Source: Puniceicoccales bacterium (lineage in GTDB: Bacteria; Verrucomicrobiota; Verrucomicrobiia; Opitutales; Oceanipulchritudinaceae). Taken from it: DNA of 8,315 nucleotides. Shown in pieces: positions 1 through 7,685 of this stretch. A program made the position numbers and the translations under genes. Every line of letters begins with the position of its first letter. Position 1 is the stretch's first letter. The notes below the pieces were generated by a model. It had not been told where the DNA came from and did not search any database. It saw only the letters and a program-made list of their open reading frames with translations. The stretch spans positions 1 to 8,315 of the forward strand of contig JAUVDD010000056.1 of assembly GCA_030595525.1 (NCBI GenBank), written 5' to 3'.

Positions 1-641
1 TTCTGCAATTCGATATCAATTTTCCCATCTGGACGAACCAGCTTAATGAAGCCGCTTGTTGATTCACCAGGATGGATTTCCTGAAAAATTTCGTTGTGAT
101 AAATTGCACCGACATATTGTTTATCGACAATCACCTTGTACCCTCTATCGGACTCACCACAAATGATAAGATTCACCGGATCACCAACATTATATTGAAT
201 GGCATTCGGGTCGATGTACTTCCCGATTTTTGTCGATGCGACCATTCGTTCACTAGTCGTATCGAAATATACATACACAAGATAGTATTTACCATCTGTC
301 ATGCGTTCCCTTTGCTCACGAAAAGGAACCATCAAGTCTTTCAGCAATCCCCAATCAAGAAACGCACCAATCGATGTGATGGACACTGCTTTCAAGTAGG
401 CCAATTCTCCTTCCATTGCGAGGGGCGTTTCTGTTGTCGCAATTGGTCGGTCATCGGAGTCCATATACAAAAACACATCAATAAAATCATCAACCTTCAC
501 CCCTTCGGGAACGTACTTCCTCGGCATCAGGATTTCTCCGAATTTCTTACCATCCAGATATATTCCGAAGTCCAATTCAGTCACCACCAGTAACCGGTTC
601 ATTCGGCCAATTTTGACACTCTGATCTGGAATCTTTATCAT
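1..641 (-). CDS. cvfB: CvfB-like S1-domain RNA-binding protein (3' end beyond window)
   Basis: The leftward frame is open from the ATG at 641 to the window edge and gives 213 residues without a stop, so the C-terminus is missing. The fragment reads as consecutive beta-rich S1/OB-like units at about residues 9-68, 75-138 and 145-213. Recognisable stretches are GEILMPRKYVPEG (35-47), AFLDWGLLKDLMVPF (93-107) and the repeat-like GYKVIVDKQYVGAIYHNEIF (167-186). This arrangement matches the CvfB/YitL family, cytoplasmic RNA-binding proteins with tandem S1 domains followed by a winged helix. Family members are about 280-300 residues, so roughly the last quarter, including the winged helix, should lie outside. 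CvfB affects expression of virulence genes in Staphylococcus; its role here is unknown. In-frame GTG (671) and TTG (674) codons are alternative starts, and no clear Shine-Dalgarno precedes ATG 641. The preceding leftward frame ends 61 bp upstream, so shared transcription is possible. Family assignment rests on pattern recognition. Confidence 0.85.
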   Translation of the reverse strand, partial: MIKIPDQSVKIGRMNRLLVVTELDFGIYLDGKKFGEILMPRKYVPEGVKVDDFIDVFLYMDSDDRPIATTETPLAMEGELAYLKAVSITSIGAFLDWGLLKDLMVPFREQRERMTDGKYYLVYVYFDTTSERMVASTKIGKYIDPNAIQYNVGDPVNLIICGESDRGYKVIVDKQYVGAIYHNEIFQEIHPGESTSGFIKLVRPDGKIDIELQ

Positions 642-702
642 AAAAACATCTTTCAGCTGACTAAACCACACCAATGGAGGAATCTACACAAGCAAAGGAT
701 TT

Positions 703-900
703 CTAGAGAATTTGTTCTATCTTCACTTTCGGCCATTTCTCCAACCAGTTTTTCCCTTTCATCCTCTCTGTATATATTCGGGCAGCATCCGGAGCAACAA
801 GGTTCGGACGAATACGCAGCTGGAACAAGTCATCCAGCCCGTCCGGGGCAACTATCTGGATCTGGTCATCAGGATTTGGGTATTCTCCAAATGTAAGCGT
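703..900 (-). CDS. Small protein frame without a standard start codon, overlapping the winged-helix gene
   Basis: A leftward frame ending in TAG (703-705) encodes about 65 residues from the ACG at 900. It looks protein-like: EYPNPDDQIQIVAPDGLDDL (residues 6-25), an RIRPN motif (29-33), then a basic, Trp-rich tail, RMKGKNWLEKWPKVKI (46-61). The opposite-strand frame over the same bases looks like low-information shadow. The frame stays open upstream to a TGA near 1010, but between that stop and the tail there is no ATG or GTG, and the first TTG is at codon 25 (828). The first ATG is codon 47. Either ACG or another rare codon is used, an ancestral ATG has mutated, or the segment is reached by a +1 shift from the overlapping winged-helix frame, whose stop (869-871) lies inside it. 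The Trp-rich tail faintly recalls C-termini of small nucleotidyltransferase-associated proteins, but I do not assign a function. It could be a decaying gene. Confidence 0.5.
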   Translation of the reverse strand, partial: TLTFGEYPNPDDQIQIVAPDGLDDLFQLRIRPNLVAPDAARIYTERMKGKNWLEKWPKVKIEQIL

Positions 901-1075
901 TCCCCTTCTTATCTTGTCTCCCCAGATTGATCTCTTTCTCCAGGGAAGCCACCCATTCAGGACAGGGTTGCTTGTAGGGCAGATCCAATTCTTCGCGCAG
1001 TTCCTTCCACGTCATTCCGTTCTCATGAGACCGGAGTGCCTTCGCTATTTCATCCCTGAATTCAGTGTATCGCAT
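869..1075 (-). CDS. Small winged-helix-like protein (68 aa), function unknown
   Basis: The 68-residue product begins MRYTEFRDEIAKALRSHENG and continues with a helix-turn-helix-like segment, MTWKELREELDLPYK (21-35). It ends with a beta-hairpin 'wing', GNAYIWRIP (58-66). The pattern of helix, Thr-Trp-x-Glu-Leu helix and wing suggests a compact winged-helix DNA- or protein-binding domain; no catalytic motif is visible. The frame stays open upstream to a GTG at 1165, but I chose the ATG at 1075: AGGGA lies 7 nt before it, and the extra 30 residues are not domain-like. The gene overlaps the following small frame by 32 bases in another register, so the two may be translated together or be pieces of one former gene. 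It is divergent from dnaE across a 126-bp spacer. It could be a regulator or the helper half of a two-gene module; the name is based on fold appearance only. Confidence 0.7.
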   Translation of the reverse strand: MRYTEFRDEIAKALRSHENGMTWKELREELDLPYKQPCPEWVASLEKEINLGRQDKKGNAYIWRIPKS

Positions 1076-1201
1076 GAGAAATTCCCTGAATCTCGATTTC
1101 ACTGGATAAAGCGGGATTTTCCAACCTGAAAAACCGTAATATCTGAGCGAAAACTTAGAAAACACTTTGCCTTTCTGCAGCTTTTTAAAATCCTCAATTC
1201 T
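1076..1201. promoter_or_regulatory. Divergent spacer between winged-helix gene and dnaE
   Basis: These 126 bp separate two divergent genes, so they should hold both promoters. The stretch from about 1141 to 1200 is AT-rich, ending in TTTTTAAAATCC just before the dnaE ATG. I could not pair a convincing -35 and -10: TTGCCT (1167-1172) and TAAAAT (1186-1191) are only 13 bp apart. No clear operator repeat was seen. The assignment is from gene arrangement, not from a recognised motif. Confidence 0.35.
1083..1087 (-). promoter_or_regulatory. Shine-Dalgarno-like sequence that decides the winged-helix start
   Basis: On the minus strand AGGGA sits 7 nt upstream of the ATG at 1075. None of the other starts in the window (641, 1202, 4999, 7110, 7652) has a comparable site, so this is both unusual locally and the main support for the short form of the protein. 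It could be chance. Confidence 0.45.
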
Positions 1202-4200
1202 ATGCCGTCAGTTCAAGAAAAGCCATTCGTCCATCTGCATTGTCATACAGACTATTCGCTGCTGGATGGCTGCGCCCGGATCGATCGGTACATGCAGCGC
1301 TGTCAGGAGCTGAACATGTCTGCCCTGGCCATGACGGACCACGGCAACCTTTTTGGGGCGATAAACTTCTATCGGGCCTGCCAGAAGGCCGGCATCAAGC
1401 CTCTCGTCGGGTGCGAGATTTACCTGGTCCACGATCACAAGCAGGAGGAACATCCAAAGAGGGATCGACAACGCTCCGACGATATTGCGGATGTCCCAGA
1501 GGACGAACTTGGTCCCGAAAACTATCCGCAGCACCAAATCCACCATAAAACACTGATAGCGAAGAACTTCAAAGGTTACCAAAACCTGGTTAAGCTAATC
1601 TCCGATGCCCACGTCAACGGAATGTACTATCGGCCGCGAACCGATATGGAGCGATTGGCCGCCCATTCCGAGGGAATTCTGGCCTTGAGTGGATGCATCA
1701 ATGGGGTGGCCGCACAGCACCTGATATACAACGATTATGCTGGCGCCAGGGAAGCAACGGGGCAGTTCATCGACATCTTTGGCAAAGAGAACTATTTCAT
1801 CGAATTGCAAAACCACGGAATGCCGGTCCAGAAACGGATCCTTCCGATGCTCGTCAAACTGGCCAGGGATTTTGATCTGCCGATCGTCTGCGCCAACGAT
1901 GTCCACTATGTCTATAAAGCGGACTGGAAACCGCACGATGCCCTGCTCTGCATCCAAACAGGCAAACGGGTCAGCGACGAGAACCGGATGCGTTACCCGA
2001 ACCAGGAATTTTACCTGAAGAGTCATTCCGAAATGTCTGCATTTTTCGGGGAGCTGCCAGAATCCATGGACAACACCCTGAAGGTCGCCGAAATGGTCGA
2101 TTTGAAAATCGAGTTTGGCGTCGATCACTACCCTGTCTTCGAAAGACCGGTTGAAGTGGTGGTCAAGGAGGATACGGATCGGTTTAATGCTATTCTCGAT
2201 ATTTACGTACGGGAAAAGAACAAGGTTCTGGAGCGCGAGGGAGAAGAATCGATCATCCTATCTGAAGAGGATCGCAATGCTTTCCGAAAGAACGGTCTTT
2301 ATCTGTTCGAACTATGTAAGGAGGGCCTGAAAGAGCGGTATGATGTCGATTATGATGCGATTCGAAAAGAGCATCCGGAATTGATCCATCCAGACTCCCT
2401 CGGACAGGGAGATTTCATTCCCGGCAGCGAAACCTTTGACCGTGAAATCTGTGACAAGCTCGAATATGAGTTGGCTATCCTGACAGGAGCAGGATTTGTC
2501 GATTACTTCCTGATCACATGGGATTTCATTCACTGGGCACGAGCTCAAGGCATCCCAGTGGGTCCCGGAAGAGGCTCCGGTGCAGGTAGCATGGTTTCTT
2601 ATGTTCTTAAGATTACCGATATAAACCCGCTGCGCTTTGGCTTACTGTTCGAGCGAATGTTGTCACTGGAACGCGTTTCACCGCCCGACTTTGACGTCGA
2701 CTTTTGTATGCGCAGGCGGGATGAGGTGGTTGATTACGTCCGTAACAAATATGGTGAGGACCGTGTCGCGAACATCATTACCTACGGCAAATTCGGTGCC
2801 AAAATGGTGGTTCGGGATCTCGCCCGGGTGATGGACGTGGAATACGCCCGAGCCAATCAGTTAGCCAAGATGATACCCGATGATCTCAACATCACTTTGG
2901 AAAAGGCCATCGAACGGTCAAAGGAACTGCAGAATGAGATTAAAACCGACCAGCGGGTTGCAGAAATTGTTGAACAGGGTCGAGTCATTGAAGGAATGGT
3001 CCGTAACACGGGTAAGCATGCCTGTGGTATCATTGTTGGCGACCAGCCGCTCACCAACCTTGTTCCCGTCACATTGCAGGAAGGCGACCTGACCACGCAG
3101 TATGCGAAGGGTCCTGTCGAGGATCTGGGTATGCTCAAATGCGATTTTCTTGGTCTGAAAACCCTGACGGTCATAGCTGATGCCCAGCAGCATATTCAGA
3201 GGATTCCAGGGAAGGAATCATTTGACATCGAAAAGGTTCTGTTGGATGACCAGAAAACCTATGATTTACTGAACGCCGGCCACACGGTGGGTGTATTTCA
3301 GTTGGAATCCGAAGGCATGCAGTCCTTGTGTCGTCAGATCGGTTTATCCAAGTTCGAGGAAATTATCGCCTTAATTGCCCTTTACCGCCCGGGACCAATG
3401 AAGTTTATCCCGCAGTTCATTGAGGGAAAGAAAGATCCATCCAAAGTTGTGGTTCCCCACCCGCTCCTCCAGGATCTGGCTCAGGAAACTTATGGTGTCC
3501 TGGTCTATCAGGAGCAGGTCATGGAGTCGGCTCGGATCATTGCCGGTTACACGCTTGGAGACGCCGATCTGCTTAGGCGGGCCATGGGGAAAAAGATTCC
3601 GGAAATGATGGCCAAGCAGGAAAAGATTTTCGTTGAGAAGGCCAAAGAAGCGAACGGCATAGATAGGCGAACGGCAGAAAATATTTGGGAGATCCTGGCC
3701 AAGTTTGCGGAATACGGATTCAACAAATCCCACTCGGCAGCCTATGCCATGCTGTCCTATCGGACCGCTTACCTGAAAGCGAATTATCCAGTGGAATTCA
3801 TGGCCGCCGTTCTCGGATGTGAGTTGGGAAATGCCGACAAGGTAGCCCACTTCATTGAGGGAACTGCGGGAATGAATATTGAGGTCCTCGGACCAGATGT
3901 GAACGCCTCATTGGAGTCCTTCGCTCCGGTAAAAAATAAAAAGACTTCTTGCATCCGGTTTGGGCTTGGAGCCATCAAGGGTGTGGGCGGTGGTCCCGCC
4001 CACGGAATCCTTCAAGCACGGCAGGAAGGTGGACCGTTTACCGATTTTACCGATTTCGCAACACGCGTAGATTCCAGCGTGGCCAACAAACGGGTCATGG
4101 AGAACTTGATCAAGACAGGTGCTTTCGATTCCCTCGGGGAAGATCGTGGCACGGTGCTGGCAAACCTCGATTCCACGATGGGTGAAATTCAATCACTTCG

Positions 4201-4987
4201 AAAGGATGCCGAAGTCGGTCAGGCCAACATGTTTGATATGTTCGACATGGGAACTAGTGACTCGGGGGATAAAAAGCCCGAATCCAAACCGACTGGGCCC
4301 GTCATGCTTCTCAATGAAAAACTCCAGCACGAAAAGGAGTTGTTGGGCTTTTATGTCAGTGGCCATCCCATGAATCCATTCAAACAATTGGCCGGGGCAG
4401 TGGATACTTTTACTGGTGAGGAGTGGCGACTGATGGAGAATCGGGAAGCATTCCGTGTATGTGGAGTCATCACGAGTGTTACCCGGAAGATTTCCCGTCG
4501 TGACAACCGTCCTTGGTGCATGATGACCGTCGCCACCACCAAGGATACCTATTCCCTGCACGCATTCGCAAATAGCTATGCTGAGTTCGGTCCGGCCATT
4601 GAGGATGGAAAACTGGTAATCGTAGAGGGACAAGTCATGCGCAGGCCGGATGACGATGTCCAATTGGCGATAAACTCTGTCAAGCCACTGGAAAACAGCC
4701 TTTCGGAGCTGATCAAGGCAGTCACATTCATTATTGATAACAATGGAGAGTCCTCTGATTTTGTGCGTTTATTGAGGCAGGAGCTCGAACAACAAATGGG
4801 AAAAACCGTTGTGCGTGTGGGTGTCCTGCTGGACGAGAACCAATATGTTTTGGCAGATCTGGCCTCTTCATTGGAGTGGACGATCAATAAGGATCAATTC
4901 AACAAACTCAGCAGACATCCGGCTGTCAGAGACATTAAACTGGAAGCGCCGCAACCTGTTGCCCCTGCTCCCAGTTGGGGTCGCTAA
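1202..4987 (+). CDS. dnaE: DNA polymerase III subunit alpha (DnaE)
   Basis: This is the 1261-residue catalytic subunit of the replicative polymerase, which extends primers at the fork with the beta clamp and clamp loader. Domains in order: an N-terminal PHP domain (about 8-280) starting with [13 protein letters not shown] (11-23); palm and fingers with [10 protein letters not shown] (454-463) and the metal-binding PDFDVDF motif (495-501); the third catalytic Asp at D648 in CDFLGLKTL; the [12 protein letters not shown] region; a helix-hairpin-helix segment starting GAIKGVG (923); a beta-clamp-binding QANMF motif (1007-1011); and an OB fold (about 1084-1165) before the C-terminal tau-binding region. 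It is about 100 residues longer than the E. coli protein (1160), partly through a charged insertion at about 78-112. PHP residues that are degenerate in E. coli are present here (H11, H13, D46, H47, E72, H235). The ATG at 1202 has no Shine-Dalgarno but gives the expected N-terminus. No frameshift or stop interrupts the gene. Confidence 0.98.
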   Translation: MPSVQEKPFVHLHCHTDYSLLDGCARIDRYMQRCQELNMSALAMTDHGNLFGAINFYRACQKAGIKPLVGCEIYLVHDHKQEEHPKRDRQRSDDIADVPEDELGPENYPQHQIHHKTLIAKNFKGYQNLVKLISDAHVNGMYYRPRTDMERLAAHSEGILALSGCINGVAAQHLIYNDYAGAREATGQFIDIFGKENYFIELQNHGMPVQKRILPMLVKLARDFDLPIVCANDVHYVYKADWKPHDALLCIQTGKRVSDENRMRYPNQEFYLKSHSEMSAFFGELPESMDNTLKVAEMVDLKIEFGVDHYPVFERPVEVVVKEDTDRFNAILDIYVREKNKVLEREGEESIILSEEDRNAFRKNGLYLFELCKEGLKERYDVDYDAIRKEHPELIHPDSLGQGDFIPGSETFDREICDKLEYELAILTGAGFVDYFLITWDFIHWARAQGIPVGPGRGSGAGSMVSYVLKITDINPLRFGLLFERMLSLERVSPPDFDVDFCMRRRDEVVDYVRNKYGEDRVANIITYGKFGAKMVVRDLARVMDVEYARANQLAKMIPDDLNITLEKAIERSKELQNEIKTDQRVAEIVEQGRVIEGMVRNTGKHACGIIVGDQPLTNLVPVTLQEGDLTTQYAKGPVEDLGMLKCDFLGLKTLTVIADAQQHIQRIPGKESFDIEKVLLDDQKTYDLLNAGHTVGVFQLESEGMQSLCRQIGLSKFEEIIALIALYRPGPMKFIPQFIEGKKDPSKVVVPHPLLQDLAQETYGVLVYQEQVMESARIIAGYTLGDADLLRRAMGKKIPEMMAKQEKIFVEKAKEANGIDRRTAENIWEILAKFAEYGFNKSHSAAYAMLSYRTAYLKANYPVEFMAAVLGCELGNADKVAHFIEGTAGMNIEVLGPDVNASLESFAPVKNKKTSCIRFGLGAIKGVGGGPAHGILQARQEGGPFTDFTDFATRVDSSVANKRVMENLIKTGAFDSLGEDRGTVLANLDSTMGEIQSLRKDAEVGQANMFDMFDMGTSDSGDKKPESKPTGPVMLLNEKLQHEKELLGFYVSGHPMNPFKQLAGAVDTFTGEEWRLMENREAFRVCGVITSVTRKISRRDNRPWCMMTVATTKDTYSLHAFANSYAEFGPAIEDGKLVIVEGQVMRRPDDDVQLAINSVKPLENSLSELIKAVTFIIDNNGESSDFVRLLRQELEQQMGKTVVRVGVLLDENQYVLADLASSLEWTINKDQFNKLSRHPAVRDIKLEAPQPVAPAPSWGR

Positions 4988-4998
4988 TTCTCTTTATA

Positions 4999-5865
4999 AT
5001 GAAATACAAGATTGCTGAATCATCCGAGAAAACCCTCCCGTTCCTGATATTTCTTGTAACCGGAATTGTCTTTTTTCCAGTCATCAACTGGTTGCTCAGT
5101 CAAACAATCACCCATGAACAGCTTCTTCATGCATTTCTGGTGTTTTTGCTAAGCGGTGCCCTCCTGGTTTATGAACGGAACATCTCAATCAAGTTCGTTT
5201 GGCGATTCTCAGATACTTCGCAGAATCTGCTGATTTTTTCCTACGCATTGTTGGTGTTGGCGATTTTCACCCATATCAACCTGATTATCCTGGCATCCCT
5301 GTGCCTTAGCCTTGGCTCCATCCTCTGGTTCATGTTTGGGAAAGAACAAAAGAGATTGATAGTTTCCAGTTTAGGAGCATTTGCCCTGTTCTCAGCCATC
5401 GCCGTTTTCCTTCCTGTTCTCGACTGGCCGTTGCGAACGCTCGCTGGTAAGTGGGCGGCATTTGGGCTGAGCCTAATCGGACAAAATGTCGAATTGGGGT
5501 TAATAAACTCAAAAGCTGGCCCCATGCTAATGCTTCTCAGTAACAGTCGTCCGTTTCATGTAGCCGCTGAATGCAACGGTTTCGGCATGCTTGGGTCCTG
5601 CTTGCTGATGGCCACTATTATACTTCTTTACCGGAAACTGGCGCTCTTCGACCGGATTGGCTGGTTGCTGATCACCATCGTACTGGGTCTGTTCTTCAAC
5701 ATCATCCGAATCATCATCATCGTGCTGATAGCTCCAAGCCTGCCGGAAAATGCTTACATGCTGATGCATGAATGCGTCGGCTTGCTGACCACTTATGGTG
5801 GACTTGCAGCTCTTTACTTCCTGTTGATGCCCGGCGAAAAAAAGCCGGATCCAATTCTCGATTAA
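4999..5865 (+). CDS. Exosortase/archaeosortase-family transmembrane protease-transpeptidase
   Basis: The 288-residue protein is very hydrophobic, with about eight likely membrane helices (roughly 12-33, 41-57, 76-92, 93-113, 120-140, 196-211, 219-245, 259-276). The catalytic triad pattern of exosortases is visible in the C-terminal half: Cys192 in AAECNGFGMLG, Arg237 in FFNIIRI, and His257 in MHECVG. These enzymes cleave C-terminal PEP-CTERM-like sorting signals at the inner membrane and send the protein to the cell surface, usually in species that make exopolysaccharide. The motif is Cys-Asn-Gly instead of the common Cys-Ser-Gly, so the subfamily is uncertain. I chose the ATG at 4999, 11 bp after the dnaE stop; an in-frame TTG at 4975 would add 8 residues and overlap dnaE. 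Cotranscription with dnaE is likely from spacing, but no functional link is implied. No signal-bearing substrate or polysaccharide gene is in the window. Confidence 0.88.
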   Translation: MKYKIAESSEKTLPFLIFLVTGIVFFPVINWLLSQTITHEQLLHAFLVFLLSGALLVYERNISIKFVWRFSDTSQNLLIFSYALLVLAIFTHINLIILASLCLSLGSILWFMFGKEQKRLIVSSLGAFALFSAIAVFLPVLDWPLRTLAGKWAAFGLSLIGQNVELGLINSKAGPMLMLLSNSRPFHVAAECNGFGMLGSCLLMATIILLYRKLALFDRIGWLLITIVLGLFFNIIRIIIIVLIAPSLPENAYMLMHECVGLLTTYGGLAALYFLLMPGEKKPDPILD

Positions 5866-5888
5866 AGGAATTGGCTCTGCTCAGCAGA
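5831..5888. terminator. Stacked inverted repeats between convergent genes, possible bidirectional terminator
   Basis: Three perfect inverted repeats lie in a row where the exosortase and fabB genes meet. CCGGC (5831-5835) pairs with GCCGG (5844-5848) around an A-rich loop. CCAATTC (5851-5857) pairs with GAATTGG (5868-5874) and its loop holds the exosortase stop codon. TCTGC (5876-5880) pairs with GCAGA (5884-5888) around TCA, just before the fabB stop. For the leftward fabB transcript the second hairpin is followed, after 7 nt, by a run of seven T (5843-5837). For the rightward transcript no T run follows. Termination is inferred from position and structure; stems of 5-7 bp are modest. Confidence 0.45.
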
Positions 5889-5889
5889 T

Positions 5890-7110
5890 CTAGACCTTCC
5901 CTAACAGCAACGAGGCGTTGGTACCACCAAACCCGAAGCTGTTGCTCATAGCTACATCAATCTTGGCATCCTTGGTCTCCTGAACGATCGGAAAACCTTC
6001 CGCCTCTGGATCCAGTTCAGTGATATTGGCAGTTCCACTGATAAAACCGTCTTTCATCATGATTAATGAATAAATCGCTTCCTGGGCTCCTGTGCTACCA
6101 AGGCTGTGACCCGTCAGGCTTTTCGTTGAGCTTATCTGGGGAATCTCATTGCCAAAAACTCTTTTGACCGCCTTTAGCTCAGTCATATCTCCGGCAGGAG
6201 TGCTTGTTCCATGTGCATTGATATAGTCAATCTTGCGATCAATTCCCTTCACAGCGATCTGCATACAACGAGTTGCGCCTTCACCGCTTGGAGCGACCAT
6301 GTCTGCACCATCGCTGGTTGCACCATAACCGATTAATTCACCATAGATCTTGGCTCCACGGGCCTTTGCATGCTCGTATTCCTCCAGTACCACCATGGCA
6401 CCACCGCCGCCTGCTACAAATCCGTCCCGAGAGACATCAAATGGGCGACTGGCTGTTTCAGGAGTGTCGTTATACTTGCTCGAAAGCGCTCCCATTGCAT
6501 CAAAGAACAATGATAGCTCGACACTTTCCTCTTCACCGCCACCTGCGAACATGATGTCCTGGTTTCCCCAGGCAATTTGTTCAGATGCTGCGCCAATACT
6601 GTGGGCACTGGTGGCACAGGCAGATGTGATGGAATAATTCAGTCCAAGAATTGCAAATGCGGTACAAAGATTTGCGGAAACAGTACTGGACATGATCCGG
6701 GGAACGCGGAAAGCACCAACGCGGCGAATGCCACGCTCAGCGAGGACATGCATGCCTTCAACCTGATTGACTGGTGATCCACCACCCGAACCGGCGATCA
6801 GGCCAGTGCGTGGATTTGAAATCTGTTCCTTCGGCAGCCCACTGTCTTCAATAGCCTGCTCCATTGAAAGAAAGGAAAAAAGAGCGGCATCGCCCATAAA
6901 CCTGGCAAGTTTACGATCAACAGTCTTCAAAAGTTCTTCCTTGTTCCAGATACTACCTGAAACCTGGCTCCGTAGCCCAAACTCCGCATAACGGGGATTA
7001 AAACAAATTCCGCTTTTCAGCTTTTTCAGGGATTCGGTAACTTCTGCGACATTATTACCGATACAGGAAATGATACCAATACCGGTTATTACAACACGAC
7101 GTTTTTCCAT
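5890..7110 (-). CDS. fabB: Beta-ketoacyl-ACP synthase I (FabB)
   Basis: The 406-residue enzyme condenses acyl-ACP with malonyl-ACP in type II fatty acid synthesis and is the FabB type, needed to elongate the cis-unsaturated product of FabA. Active-site residues are all present: the nucleophile Cys165 in [11 protein letters not shown], His300 in NAHGTSTP, Lys330 in [10 protein letters not shown] and His335. They sit exactly two residues after the E. coli FabB positions (163, 298, 328, 333). The C-terminal glycine-rich loop [11 protein letters not shown] (390-400) and the [17 protein letters not shown] segment (71-87) also favour FabB over FabF. The ATG at 7110 fits the family N-terminus ([10 protein letters not shown]); there is no Shine-Dalgarno. 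fabA ends 23 bp upstream on the same strand, so the two are almost certainly one operon. A cytoplasmic enzyme with no sign of damage. Confidence 0.97.
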   Translation of the reverse strand: MEKRRVVITGIGIISCIGNNVAEVTESLKKLKSGICFNPRYAEFGLRSQVSGSIWNKEELLKTVDRKLARFMGDAALFSFLSMEQAIEDSGLPKEQISNPRTGLIAGSGGGSPVNQVEGMHVLAERGIRRVGAFRVPRIMSSTVSANLCTAFAILGLNYSITSACATSAHSIGAASEQIAWGNQDIMFAGGGEEESVELSLFFDAMGALSSKYNDTPETASRPFDVSRDGFVAGGGGAMVVLEEYEHAKARGAKIYGELIGYGATSDGADMVAPSGEGATRCMQIAVKGIDRKIDYINAHGTSTPAGDMTELKAVKRVFGNEIPQISSTKSLTGHSLGSTGAQEAIYSLIMMKDGFISGTANITELDPEAEGFPIVQETKDAKIDVAMSNSFGFGGTNASLLLGKV

Positions 7111-7133
7111 TTTATTTGATAAGTGTGAAGGGT

Positions 7134-7652
7134 TTAGAAGTCAGAGACTTCACTAAACAGACCCACCTTCAGATTACGTGCGGTATAGATGGTTCTCCCA
7201 TCCACTTGCACTTCTCCGTCGGCAACTGCTAACTTCAGCCGACTGGTCAGTAACCGGCTAATCGATAACTTGTATGTGACAAGTTTGCTGGTAGGCAGAA
7301 TCTGACCGGTGAATTTCACTTGACCGACACCCAATGCCCTGCCTTTTCCTGGATGATCGTTCCAGGTGATAAAGAATCCTACTAACTGCCATAGCGCGTC
7401 CAATCCAAGACAACCAGGCATAACGGGATCTCCCTCAAAATGACATTTAAAAAACCAAAGCTCCGGATCGATATCCAGCTCAGCGATGATCTCGCCCTTT
7501 CCATTGGATCCGCCATCCTTGGTGATGGATTTGATACGATCTACCATCAACATGTTGGGTAAAGGCAACCGGGCATACTCCGGTCCAAAAAGTTCGCCTT
7601 TACCGCACTTCAATAACTCTTCGCGATTATAGGAGGATTTGTGCGCTTCCAT
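7134..7652 (-). CDS. fabA: 3-hydroxydecanoyl-ACP dehydratase/isomerase (FabA)
   Basis: The 172-residue cytoplasmic hot-dog-fold enzyme dehydrates 3-hydroxydecanoyl-ACP and isomerises trans-2- to cis-3-decenoyl-ACP, the branch point for unsaturated fatty acids without oxygen. Length equals that of E. coli FabA. The catalytic His71 lies in [17 protein letters not shown] and Asp85 in [12 protein letters not shown], matching the E. coli residues in position. Further family signatures are [10 protein letters not shown] (31-40), [19 protein letters not shown] (102-120) and the C-terminal LKVGLF (161-166). These distinguish it from FabZ, which is shorter and lacks the isomerase-type motif. The ATG at 7652 gives the standard N-terminus, including SYNREELL; no Shine-Dalgarno is seen. 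It precedes fabB by 23 bp and follows the barrel gene by 33 bp, so it lies in a leftward operon whose promoter may be outside the window. A FadR- or FabT-like operator was not recognised upstream. Confidence 0.98.
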   Translation of the reverse strand: MEAHKSSYNREELLKCGKGELFGPEYARLPLPNMLMVDRIKSITKDGGSNGKGEIIAELDIDPELWFFKCHFEGDPVMPGCLGLDALWQLVGFFITWNDHPGKGRALGVGQVKFTGQILPTSKLVTYKLSISRLLTSRLKLAVADGEVQVDGRTIYTARNLKVGLFSEVSDF

Positions 7653-7685
7653 AATATTAAAATTCAGAATCGATTAGACGAATGG

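Noticed and set aside
72..593. A 173-residue rightward open frame
   Set aside because: It lies opposite the CvfB-like gene, which has clear S1-domain sequence; the rightward translation is rich in Cys, His and Ile without any domain pattern, so it is a shadow.
712..1129. Two rightward open frames of about 70 residues opposite the winged-helix region
   Set aside because: The leftward frames have protein-like composition and motifs, while these do not; no start signal supports them.
1167..1191. TTGCCT and TAAAAT as a dnaE promoter
   Set aside because: The spacing is only 13 bp and the second box lies about 10 bp from the start codon, so it is not a convincing promoter.
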